A stretch of 64,000 bases of DNA, from contig WTXI01000018.1 in assembly GCA_022376515.1 (NCBI GenBank), forward strand, positions 62,001 to 126,000. Reading direction: 5' to 3'. Origin of the DNA: Lactifluus volemus. Lineage: Eukaryota; Basidiomycota; Agaricomycetes; Russulales; Russulaceae. The position numbers were made by a program, and so were the translations under genes. Under the pieces are notes generated by a model that worked only from the letters and a program-made list of their open reading frames with translations, ran no database searches and was not told the DNA's origin. This document shows, one piece after another, positions 48,552 to 59,930 of the stretch (within the stretch, counting starts at the first letter, position 1; every line of letters starts with the position of its first letter).

Positions 48552-49222
48552 CTATAGAGAAGATAAAGTACGGGAGAACGCTGGAAAGAGGAGGACGGAA
48601 GCGAAGAGCCGTAGCATGCACGAGCTGATGGTGTTCAAAATGTCATTTTTATTTGTTGGTTCGGCTTTAGTTGAGGATGCTGGCGATCGCCTCCGGCGTG
48701 AACTGAAAGCCAAGGTGGCGGCAGCATTAAGAAGCGTACGGATGGTCGAGGCGTGGCGCGCATGTGATGATGAGGAGGAGGAAGATAGTTCGGCCACCGT
48801 CAATTCCGTAAGCGATTCGAGCAGAAGGACGTCGACGTGTGACAGCGTTTCGATGGAAAAGGCAAACACGTCGTCATCTGCGTAGACTTCAAAGAGGCGG
48901 GTGCGGATTTCGATGAACGCGGATCGCTGTGCAACCGGTGACTCAGAGCAGGGAGAAATGTGAAAAGGGGGAACAGAAACATACCGTCTTTCCTTTGTCC
49001 CCCACGATGAGCCCATCCACTCGCGCGAGCTCGGCATTGATAGTTTCATTATTTGGTTCAATCCTGACTGCCCTTTGTAGATCTGCAAGCAATGAATTAG
49101 CCTCCCGAGAAAGTAAAAATTCCGAAGCAAATTGTACGTCGACAACGTACCAATGTGGGCCTCGTCAAGTTTCTTGAGAGCAGCCCACACCTGCGCTCGG
49201 CGAAAGAATGCTGGAACGAGTC
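48552..49222 (-). pseudogene. TPR-like protein fragment (5' truncated)
   Basis: On the minus strand one exon reads FFRRAQVWAALKKLDEAHI (about 49213-49153), followed by a gtacgt donor. The next exon (about 49083-48990) reads DLQRAVRIEPNNETINAELA, then RVDGLIVGDKGK. The phrases RRAQ..AL.KLDEA and DLQRA..IEPNN are those of tetratricopeptide co-chaperone proteins. A third open stretch follows (RSAFIEIRTRLFEVYADDDV, Ser-rich, to 48552). No earlier TPR units are found upstream within 800 bases, so the N-terminal part is missing. Confidence 0.5.
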
Positions 49223-49997
49223 AAAGTGAGAAGGAGTGGATGAAAGACGGAGGAATGACTCGGAAGCAAACCAACTGAGGCCAATGGGGATGTGATAGGT
49301 TTGCGGCGACACAATGTGGTGTCACGTGTCAAAGCCGCGATGGTGACACGACTCGGTGAGGTGGATTGGTGTTTGTGGATAGACAAGTATAGTCTTGAGC
49401 GATACAGGCATGGTGTGCAACGTATGGTTGCTAGACATCAGCAGCGAGCCGTGTGCGGTTTGCGTCTTGTGGGTTCGCGCTTGTCATACTGAAACAGGGA
49501 GTTCTAGACAGCGTGGGTTCAATGCACTAGGTCCGCAGAGGGTGCGGACGTCGCACCTAAGCGGCATCAGGCGCATCGTCAGGGGGGAACCTGAAGAGAT
49601 GGGATCAACAAAAAAAAACCAAGTATGCTACAGCAATGTTTGAGGAATTCTCACCGCCAACATCCAAAACATCCATCACTGACAGACAGTATCTGCAACA
49701 CAAGACATGACCCATCAGCAGGGAGTTCTAGACAGCATGAGTGCATCGCACCATTATGATGCTCGCGCTCCGACATCGAAGGAGAGACAAAAAACATACC
49801 CGTTAAGGCGAGGATACAGTCATAAATGGCAGGTTAATGGCAGGTTAATGTAATATTCCGGGCCGAGATAATCCAAAAAGGCTCAACGGATGACCGACAA
49901 AGGAAAACAATCACGTGAAAGTTAATGGGAAATCTTACGTTTACGGGCGTGATTACGCCCACATTGATACCTTGCTCCTTGCACAACAAGGTAATAG
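49223..49997. other. Spacer before block II with short repeats
   Basis: No gene. A 17-base word agggagttctagacagc occurs twice (about 49498 and 49721), and ggcaggttaat is repeated in tandem near 49829-49851. Confidence 0.55.
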
Positions 49998-51493
49998 ACT
50001 TTAGCTCTGCTACTCATCGAGCAACAGTATTTAAGACATAGGAGCAACTTAATGAGGATGAAAAAAAGGTTCTTTGTTTGAATTCCCTCCCTCATCCTCA
50101 GCGTACACTCTCCTTTCCCTAGGCACGTCCTGCATTCAGTTGCCTGCTTTCACCCTTCTGTCTATGTACACAGCCACACGGCACATTCTATCTCCTTCCC
50201 AAATGTTTCAGCAACTCACGGGGCTTTAGTTGAAGTATACAGATGAAACGCGGAAAGAAAGCTGCCAAGGTCCATGTTTGGTTTGTTTGTATTTGGCTGT
50301 GGACGAAATGTCGTCTTCAAAAGGGTTACTATGAAATCGCCACTGGCATATGGAACATGTAAGACAAGGGATGGCGTCGCCACTGAACTGTTTGATACGA
50401 CATTAGTACCATAACAAATAAGTCAGGTTTACAGTGAATCTGTTCCAGTCTCAGAAGTAACGGGTTTGATTCATGGGACAATGTACGAAGGGCCCAGTTT
50501 GAGGCGAGGTATGTGAGAGGCCCTGGCAGGATGACTCGGTGGGAGAACATACATTGTCTGATTTATCGAAAAACCTGTACATTTTAAAGAACGCCACGTT
50601 AGCGGAACTCATGCCCGATGGTTATGAGGCCTTTCTGAGAAGGCAAACCCACCTCTTATTAATAAAGACGAAGGGAAGAGAATACGACCCAGATACGTCT
50701 GAGGTCAGCAACATTGACTCGCCAGAATCTTCTACAGTAAGGAACGCTTCACATATGGTATGACTAAGGCTTCCCCATTTGGCCGTTTTCACAGGAGTTG
50801 ACAGTTGATACGTACTCCCTCCAAAAACACACAACCCGATGACAGCGGTCCAACCGAGTTCGTGGATCTCGACCACGTATAAGTTTGTTCACACAGCGTG
50901 TGAGCCCCAAAAGGCACCGAAATTTCTCACAAAGAGGCGCCACTGCAGTACTACATGAAAACTTCCCCCCCGGCTCCGATTCAAATTTGTGGACACAGGA
51001 GGGCTCCACTTGATTGCGATGACTGGAAAACAAGTCCGTCATCCCCACCTATCATTTTCCGAGGTCCTTTGGGTTTAAAGTTCATCTCCATCAACTTGCC
51101 AACTTCCAAGTAAACCTTATCACCAGAACGACTGCTATTCTCGACGCTGCGCGTTTCTCTCTCGCGTTCAAGTTATCCATTCCCAGATTTAGCCTGGCTG
51201 TGTCATGCATGACACAAGATGAAACATGATCGGCATTCAGTGAAATGTCATTCACACGCCCGAACATCGCTGCAGGTTGCCCTGCCAGTGCAGCTGCGCA
51301 ATCGATCGAACAAACTTCCCCTAGCCCATATTTATCTATCCCTCCGTTCTCGTCTTAGTTCCCGGACACAATAATTCAAATTCTAGCTGAAGGCATTGCT
51401 GGGGCATACTATGTACCACAACGTTCTCGCGTTTAGCATAAAATAACGTGAGAGTGATATGGTGCGGTGATTACTGTTCTCCCCTTACTCGCC
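49998..51493. other. 5' flank of DUF6534 copy 4 in block II
   Basis: No supported gene. It matches the block I flank with an extra stretch near 50290-50440, and frames open in one block are broken in the other. Confidence 0.5.
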
Positions 51494-53032
51494 ATGGCCA
51501 TGGAAATAGTAATCGACGGCCAGACTGCGCCTTCCTCCGCGACCATAGGTAAGTTGTCATCGTCTTTTCCTTCTCGATGTTTATGGATGGACTCGGAATG
51601 GCAGGTGTCATTCAATTGGGAATACTTCGTGAGCGGATAGAGAGATCTTTCAACTTGAGAGAAGTATTTACCAATTCTCTTCACAGTCAATGCATATCTT
51701 TTCGGGGTTGTAAGCCAACAATTTTGTTTTTATTGGAGTAGCGGTGAGTTTGATCTCCACTTGAGGATGTGATTTGTACCTCACACAGAAGAAGGTTTCA
51801 AGGATACGAAGCGCATCAAGTGAGCATATCAGTCTAGTGTCATAATTAAAGCTCATATATTCAATAGAATTTTTGTCGTTATCCAGTTTGTTGTCCTCGC
51901 TCTCGAAGCTGCCGCGTATGCTTCCAATTTCCTTGTTGAATCACTCATCCCTGACTGATAGAGATATTAGGCTGTGGAATATAGCTTGGAGTCTCTTGTA
52001 AGCGCCCCCTGTCAATCTCAAGAACCTGTTGATTGAGGCTTCCCAGCGTTATCAGATACGGACTGCCAATAGATCCCAACGGTCTGTCTTACAGCAGAAA
52101 CGTGCATCCATGCCAGTGTGCTCATGATCATTTCAGCATGTACATGGGAAACTCTCACCCATTCTATGTGTCAATGTGTTCTCATCCTGTTCGCGAACAT
52201 GTTCCTCGCCAATCGGTTAGCTGGGACATGTCCCGATGACCAGAGCCCAGCTAACTCTCTTCTGTTTCCAGCATTTACCACTTGACAAATAGCCGTCTCC
52301 AGGCCGGGTTGGTCATAGCAATTTCAACCTCTGCCTTTGCAGTAGGCATAGTCAACGTAGTATTGACTTGGGATTCAGCTCTGAACTCGTAAGAGCGTTG
52401 TAACACGACACCCCTCGTACTGATGTATGTCAAAGGTCCTTTTTGAAATCCTTAACTCTTTCTACCCCCCTCGTGGCCACATCAGCTGTCTGGTACGGGT
52501 TACAAGCCATCGCTGAGGGCCTCATCACGAGTACGTTCAATTTTTTATTCTATACCCGTCAGGGGTGAGATGAGAGCTGTTTCCACGTAGTATTGCTTTC
52601 ACGGGCACTTTTGAAGGCGCGTACCGGCCTTCAAAGGTCCGATAGCGTTGTGAATTATCTTATTCGCCGCGTCATCCAAACTGGATTCGTTGCCGCGCTT
52701 TGGGTTGTCGCAGAGTCGGTGACGTGGTTTTTGTTGCCGAAAACGGCAGCATACAGGATATTTGACATGACAGTGGGCGCAATGTATACGCATGTGAGTG
52801 GTCTTTATAGAAATCATCTAATGTCCTCATGTTTACTTAAAATGACGTATAGGTAATATTTGACACACTTCTATCCCGTATCCAACTTCGCAAACGCATG
52901 GCCGAATCTACTCATGTTGAGATTGCGTTTTCCGAGTCCCCAGAGGTGCGGGACTTGTCTCATTTAGATCCTACTCGCACTGATAATACATGGAGAACAG
53001 CGGATAACACCCTTATCAAAAGGACCAAATGA
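51494..53032 (+). CDS. DUF6534-like multi-pass membrane protein, copy 4 (block II)
   Basis: Nearly the same as copy 3: start MAMEIVIDGQTAPSSATI with a GT donor, then VIQLGIL, NAYLFGVVSQQF, EEGFKDTKRIK and FVVIQFVVLALEAAA. Later come LQAGLVIAISTSAFAVGIV, AVWYGLQAIAEGLI, SDSVVNYLIRRVIQTGFVA, ALWVVAESVTWFLLPKTAAY and VIFDTLLSRIQLRKRMAE, with a stop at 53030-53032. The splice sites visible in copy 3 are all present. It is followed by the block II NLR on the same strand, 1.27 kb away. Confidence 0.75.
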
Positions 53033-54298
53033 CCGTGCTTCTTCCAATGTGAGGTCGTCGGGCATAACAGCGGTCAACGTACCAGGTGAACGAGAAACTA
53101 TCGCAAGCGATGACTCAGACGTTGAAGGCACACCTGTATGAAAACCTGACGCTCGCATGTACTAGTACATGTAGCCCTTGTGTCCACCTTGTTATAGTAG
53201 ACTAACCGCAATCGTCGAGGTCCCAGTCGATCTACAACTTCTCCACGAGCTGATGACATTTCTTTATGACGAAATCCCATTATATTTCAATGTCAATAGA
53301 TTACTTGATAGATTATGTCCTTCTTATCGTCTCGTTGGTCTTGCCAGTGCATATACCCGGCGATTGTAGAATGGTACTTAGTCCATAATCAATACTAAGT
53401 CTTTCCTGCCCCATTTCTTACTGCAAAGGAGTTCCCCAAGATTATCGAACACTGTGCCTTGCAAGTGCCTTAAGGGGTTGATAATACCGGGTATCGGCTT
53501 ACGAATCCAGAATATAGAGTCCTCTGTTGCATCCTCAGACAGCGTGGATGTGGCTAATAAGTTATAGTGAGCGCGAATGAGCTGGTTAACGCTAATCATC
53601 TGTGTTTGGAAGAAAAAGCTGAGGATATTGTTCAAAGGGATAACAATTGCAGGCCTGAGGCCTAGTGATACTGTAAACACTGATGCGTCTGCTCCTTGAT
53701 TGGATCTCATAAAGACAAGGGAAGGTGATCAATGATTTCTTTTGTTGTGGTTGGCCATCCGAAAGCTGGCAGATTGGTTCGATACTGCTCACCGGCAGTG
53801 GACGTTATAGTGAACGGCGAGGTTCAGAGTGACAGTCCATGGTCTCTAGAATAGAGTGGGAGACGAACGATGCAGATCGTTGGTCTGATGAGTTCCCGCG
53901 AGATTACGCTGTTGAAGTGCATCAGCCGGGAAAGTGTTATTCGGCTCTCCGGTCATTGCTGGACGCACTTTATGACGAAGCCAGTCATTGGGGATATTTC
54001 TTGTCTTGCAGTGCCAGTGATACAATTATAGCGCAAATTAAGTGTAATTTGAGACTTTCCTGAGACGTTCTACTACTCGTCAACTCGAAAGAGAAAACAA
54101 GATTGCAAGTATAACAAGACGACGGAACAACAGCCTGAGGCGCTAATACTATTACTGAAAGCGGCCTCAACATATCAGCTCGGCAAAACCCTCTTTCTTC
54201 TCTCCTCGGCGCTTCGTTGCCTCAACCTCTTAGCTCTTCCTCTACGAAAAATAGTTTATAGCGAACTTAAGACAATTTCTTACACAAAACACGCCAAG
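53033..54298. other. Spacer between DUF6534 copy 4 and NLR copy II
   Basis: Contains about 500 bases absent from block I (roughly 53530-54030). A frame at 53839-54063 inside it (VSRIEWETNDADRWSDEF) is open, but I do not recognise it. Its end shares sequence with the region just before block III near 62880-62950. Confidence 0.5.
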
Positions 54299-57200
54299 AT
54301 GGTCCATGATTCGTATGCTAAACTTTCTCACCCCCCGATGTCCCACAATCTTGACCATCACTACAGCCCAGCTCTTCAGAACTCCGGGACAGGGTACATC
54401 TGCCACTCGCATTTCTATTCAATATTTTCTCAAATAGTTGTCCTTGAACAGCGCTCAGGTCAGCGAAACACAACCGAGCTTGCTCCAGATCCAGGTCACT
54501 GGTACGTATCTTTGTGACGCTGCTCAGATAAGTACTAAATGTTCTTTTCCATGTCAGTCCTCAGGGCGATCAACCTCCCCCGTCTCAAGTCCCCCCTGGG
54601 GAGAAAACGACAGTTTTATGTTACCGTGACCGACGGGTCGAGGACATGGCAGACGCGATCCGTCCGGAGTGTCGAGGGACACGTGGAGTGGAACGAGGAC
54701 ATCAAAGCCTTGTGAGAAACGTCGCGTTTTCATTTCAATTTACAACTGAGCCTCTTGCAGTGCTATACAGCCACCCTCCAGCGTTACAGTCTCTCTATAT
54801 GCGAAAAGCTCAATTCATAAAGACATCCTTATTGGAAGGAAGGAGGTCCCCTGTGAACCCCAGCATGGTTCGTCTTTTACTTAGAGTTCTTATCCGCCTG
54901 GCTGAGCATCCTACATAAAGAACTTGATATTATTCTGAGCAGTGATGACGGACATGCTAGACGTCAAACTGAGTCGGCCACGCTCTTGACAATCACCGTA
55001 TCAGCAAACGCCAGTTCTTCGCTTGCAGCAGATATCATCGCCAACTCTGCAACGGCTGATCGAGACAACGAGGCGGGGATGTTAACTGCTGCTCTCAGTC
55101 GCGCCGAGGACGCTATCAACACGATGGAGACATGGAGCAGTGCTGTTGATGTTATCAAGCGGGTGATGGATGCTGTCAGTCCCATCGCAGCAGTACGCTA
55201 TATTATTGCCTATTGATATCTAAGCTAACTTCGTTCCTCAGTTGCAACCCTATGCAAAGATAGCATGGAGTCTGCTCTCAAAGATTCCCGAGGTGCGTCT
55301 TCTTGCTTTGCCGGGGCGTACTGAAGGTTCACCGTATTCTCTCCCCTCGGTGCAAGGCCTTGCTACAGCAGGTTGAGCGTGACGACAACGTCCGAGCGTT
55401 ATTCAAAGTGATACGTGATGGGTTTGAATTTGCGAAAGATGCCGATGCTTTGAGGAGCATAAAGCCGGACTCTAGGCAAGCAAGAATCCTGGAGGAGATG
55501 CTGCAGTGCGTCTACGAGATTGGGAAATTTATCGAATTGTATGCGAAGCATGTACAAGTCGGTGGGTCGTGTTGATCTCTCTTGTTGGTGATTATAAACA
55601 TGTGATTGGCAGGCACGCGGACTTTGAAGAATATCTTTGGTCGAGTTGACGGGGAAATTGAACAATATCGCACGACCCTGATCCAACTGCGAGACAATTT
55701 CCTGGCGCTTGCTGCTGTCACCACCGAGGTTGCTGTTCTCGGGATGCAGCACGATGTGAGCAAAATACAGGACGCCGTGAACAAAGTACAGGATGGTGTA
55801 AGTCAAGTCCAGGTCGATGTGAGTAATATTACTCTAGCCAAGTTCGAGTTTTTCGACTCATTGAATGACTCCACAGCTAATGGCGATGTCAAGCCAAACA
55901 TCAGACGCCGGTGCGTAACTCAGGTTCTTATAACATCATGAGATCGTCGATCTGACAAGGTGCTCACAGAACTGGGTGTAATAATCAGAGAATTGCCCTA
56001 TAAGGGAGGCTGGCGACACGGTGATAAGAGGCGCTGTCTTCCTGGCACACGCGAAGACTTCTTGGATCATATCATCAAGTGGGTCGAGAATCCAGAATCC
56101 GACCGTGGGCTCGTTCTTCTCGGCCAAGCAGGAACAGGAAAGTCATCGATTGCACACGAAGTCGCACGCCGATTCGAGAACAATTGTCTCGGCTCTTACT
56201 TCGCCTTTCTCCGAAAGGAACAATCCAAAGACGAGGCTTACCAGCTCTTCACGACGCTTGCTCGCGATCTCTCCGATCGCAATTCTGCTTTCAAACTGGC
56301 CCTCGGTAGGGTCCTTAAGAACAATTCGTCTCTTTGTGGTACTCGAGACTATCGGACACTCTTCGAATCCCTCCTCCTTGAACCGCTCAAGAACCTCAAA
56401 GTTCATGAACCGACTCTTATCGTTATCGATGCGTTGGATGAAAGTGGTGACGCAATCGGGAAAAATGGACTCCACGTGTTTCTCTCTCAGCATCTCTTCG
56501 AGCTTCCGCCGAAATTTCGCATCCTGATCACCTCAAGGCCGGAGGATGGCATTGAAGCTGCGTTCGCCAAAGCATCATCTGTCGACACCCTCTACATGGA
56601 TGATCCCATACTGTCTGCCAAGATGGAGCAAGACATTTGCCTGTATATTGAAAGCGAGCTCCCTCATGGCATTTTCAAAGACCACGGTATGAAACTAGCA
56701 AAAGCGGCAGAGTGCTTGTTTCAATGGGCAGCCGTCGCATGCGGGTTCATAAACAGCCCTCCTGCTATGTTTGGGTTTAGCAAGAAAAAGTGCGTTCAGC
56801 GCCTGTTGGGACACTCTCGAGATCTCAATGGACAAGATCCGTTGGACATGTTATACGAAGAAGTTCTCGAGGGTTACTTCAAACCTCATGAGGCGCAGGT
56901 CTTATTTCGATCGGTGATGGGACAGCTTTTTGCTGCGGTCAAGCCCCTCTCCCTTCGTTCCTTGGTGACCCTGCGACGGTATGCTCCGATCGATGACGCG
57001 GAAGATTCTGAACAGGTTCTCGAGATGCTCCGGCACCTCGGTTCGCTTCTGAGTAACGTGACTTCTACCGATGAAGCGCGTCCAATCATTCCTCTCCATA
57101 CCTCATTCCGCGACTTTTTGACGAACAAGAAGAGTGTCGTGTTTTATGTGGACCTCGGGGAAGCCCACCGTCAGTTAGCACATGCCTGTCTTGGATTGAT

Positions 57201-59930
57201 GCTGGATAGTCTCAAGTTCAACATCTGCGAGCTCGAGTCGTCGTATATCGCCAACAGCGATGTGCCAGACCTGGATTCTCGAATTTCCAAATTCATTCCT
57301 CATGCCCTATCGTATGCCTGCCTTTTCTGGGACAATCATTTAAAACATTTCGATTTCGAACACGACCTCTTCACGAAACTTCGGTCCCTTTTGGAGACAA
57401 AGTTTTTATTTTGGCTGGAGGTGCTTAGCATCAAGAGCAGCGTGGGCTTTGCCTCGCGAGGATTGTCATCTCTGATGGCATGGTTACTATCTGACCAGCA
57501 GAAGGTAGGCTCATCCTATAATCAAATGTGACATGTAGTGACTATTCGGTGAAATCACAACAGCCTTCCGGAACGGAGGTGGGAAATGTGGTGGCATTAG
57601 CGAATGATGCATCCTCTTTTGTGCGTTATTTTGGAATGGCGATAGCAAGGAGCGCTCCACATATCTATGTCTCTGCTTTGCCTTTCGCACCATCCTCTTC
57701 CTACATCTTCAAGCATTTCATTCACCTATATCCTCACACATTGTCCCTGAAACGCGGGCAGTTGTCTCATTGGCCAGCATTGGAAATGGCGATTACGGTA
57801 CATAGAGGATACGTCAACTGCGTTGCGTTCTCGCCGGATGGACAACGCATCGCCTCTGGCTCAGGGGATCGTACCATTTGCGTGTGGGATGCCACAACAG
57901 GGGAGGCTGTAGCCGGCCCGTTTACTGGTCACACCGATTCAGTCATGTCTGTTGTATTCTCGCCAGACGGGCAGTGCATCGCCTCGGCCTCAGCAGATTC
58001 CACTATTCGCGTTTGGGATGCCACAACGGGGGAGGTCGTAGTGGGCCCATTTATTGGACACAGTGCTCCACTCCGCTCTGTCGCATTCTCTCCGGACGGC
58101 CACCACATTGCCTCGGCCTCCTATGATTGCACAATTCGTGTATGGGACGCTGCAACAGGAGAGGCTGTAGTAGGCCCATTCATTGGACACACCGATTTCG
58201 TCACCTCCGTTGTATTCTCATCCGATGGGAAATGCATTGCCTCGGCTTCGCACGATCGCACCATTCGCGTATGGAATGCCGCAACAGGAGAGGTCATAGC
58301 AGGCCCATTTTCAGGGCACACTGATTTCTTCTGGTCTGTTGCATTCTCACCGGACGGGCGACGCATCGCATCGGCCTCAAACGATTGTACGATTCGCGTG
58401 TGGGATGTTGCAACAGGAGAGATTGTAGCAGATCCATTCATTGGACACACCAAAGCTGTCTTCTCTGTTGCTTTCTCGCCAGACGGGCAGCGCATCGCCT
58501 CAGCATCACAAGATTGCACGATTCGAGTGTGGGATGCTGCCACAGGAGAGGTCTTAGCGGGCCCGTTTAGGAAACACACCAGTTCAGCCCTTTCTGTTGC
58601 ATTCTCACCAGACGGGCAGCGCATCGCCTCGGCCTCCATGAATTTCCTGATTTGTGTGTGGAATGCTGCAGCAGGGGAAGTTGTAGCAGACTTCTTTACT
58701 GGACATTCAGATATGGTCCTTTCTGTTGCATTCTCACCGGATGGACAGAGGATCGCCTCAGCCTCTGGGGATTCCATGATTTGCGTTTGGGATGCCACAA
58801 CAGGAGAGATTGTAGCGGGCCCGTTTACTCCACACACTAAATCGGTCTTTGCTGTTGCGTTCTCGCCAGATGGACGGCGCATCGCATTTGCCTTGGCCGA
58901 TCGCACGATTTGCGTGTTGAATGCCGCAACAGGAGAGGTTGTAGCGGGCCCGTTTACTAGGCTCACTAATCATGTCACATCAATTGCATTTTCGCCGAAC
59001 GGACAGCGAATCGCCTCAGCCTCACTCGATTGCACAATTCGCGTGTGGGATGTCGCAACAGGAGAGGTCGTAGCAGGCCCATTTACTGGGCACACTTTTT
59101 GGATCAATTCTGTTGCATTCTCGCCGAATGGACAGCACATCGCCTCGGCCTCAAAAGATTGCACGATTCGCGTGTGGGACGCCGCAACAGGAGAGGTCGT
59201 AGCGGGCCCATTCACTGGACACACCGATCAAGTATTCTCTGTTTCATTCTCACCAGATGGGCAGCGCATCGCCTCGGCCTCATACGATTGCACAATTCGT
59301 GTGTGGGACAGCACAACAGGAGAGGTTGTGGTGGGTCCGCTTACTGGACACACCAAACCAATTATTTCTGTTATATTCTCGCCAGACGGCCAGCGCATTG
59401 CCTCGGCTTCACAGGATGGCACAATTTCTTTGTGGAATGCTGAAACAGGAGAGGTCGTAGCAGGTCCGTTTATTGGACACAGAAACGGTCTCTTCTCTAT
59501 TGCGTTCTCACCAGACGGGCAGCACGTCATCTCGGCCTCAGGGGATCGGACGATTCGCTTGTGGGATGTTGCAACAGGGGAGTGCGAGTTGGGAGTGGGC
59601 TCGTCTACTGGACCCACTGAATCGGGTTTGTTTGTTCCATCCTCATCGGACAGGCAGCCCATCACCTCAGCCTCGCAAACGCTTATGATTTGTGTGAAAG
59701 GGAGAGCAGGTAGAATTTATTTTATGGACAAGGTTTTCGCCCGTAAAGATGGTTGGATGTGCGGGGAAGAGGGGGAGCTCTTGTTATGGGTGCCCCAGAT
59801 TCACCGGCCGTATATTCAGAGATCTAACACTGTCTGGATCGCAGGCCCACATTATACCCAGCTTGATTTTTCAAACTTTGTTCATGGATCAAATTGGTCT
59901 ACAGTATATGTTCATAGCTCATTTAAGTAG
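54299..59930 (+). CDS. NLR receptor copy II: C2 - helical - NACHT - 14 WD40 (intact as read)
   Basis: Same exon plan as copy I. The start is MVHDSYAKLSHPPMSHNLDH. C2 has VLRAINLPRLKSPLGRKRQF and VEWNEDIKAF. The helical region is similar to N-terminal domains of other basidiomycete NACHT proteins (LLQQVERDDNVRALFKVI), followed by four heptads (55756-55839). NACHT (about 55973 to 57504): RCLPGTREDFLD, Walker A GQAGTGKSS, Walker B LIVIDALDESGD, ITSRPEDG, FRDFLTNKK, and a clean C-terminus HLKHFDFEHDLFTKLRSLLE. The intron at 57505-57563 joins it to PSGTEVGNVVALAND and 14 WD40 repeats (57792-59600). The tail LLLWVPQIHRPYIQRSNTVW, then LDFSNFVHGSNWSTVYVH, is common in these proteins. Such proteins sense non-self ligands through the repeats and oligomerise through NACHT; the C2 domain suggests membrane attachment. 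The ligand is unknown. Confidence 0.9.
55756..55839 (+). repeat. 21-bp heptad repeat, four units (NLR copy II linker)
   Basis: The units are VSKIQDA, VNKVQDG, VSQVQVD and VSNITLA, one fewer than in copy I. Confidence 0.85.
57792..59600 (+). repeat. WD40 repeat array, 14 units of 129 bp (NLR copy II)
   Basis: Same 43-residue framework and unit number as copy I, with a decayed fifteenth unit after it. Units 9 (IAFALADRTI) and 10 (TRLTNHV) deviate from the consensus at positions that are fixed in the others. Confidence 0.95.
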
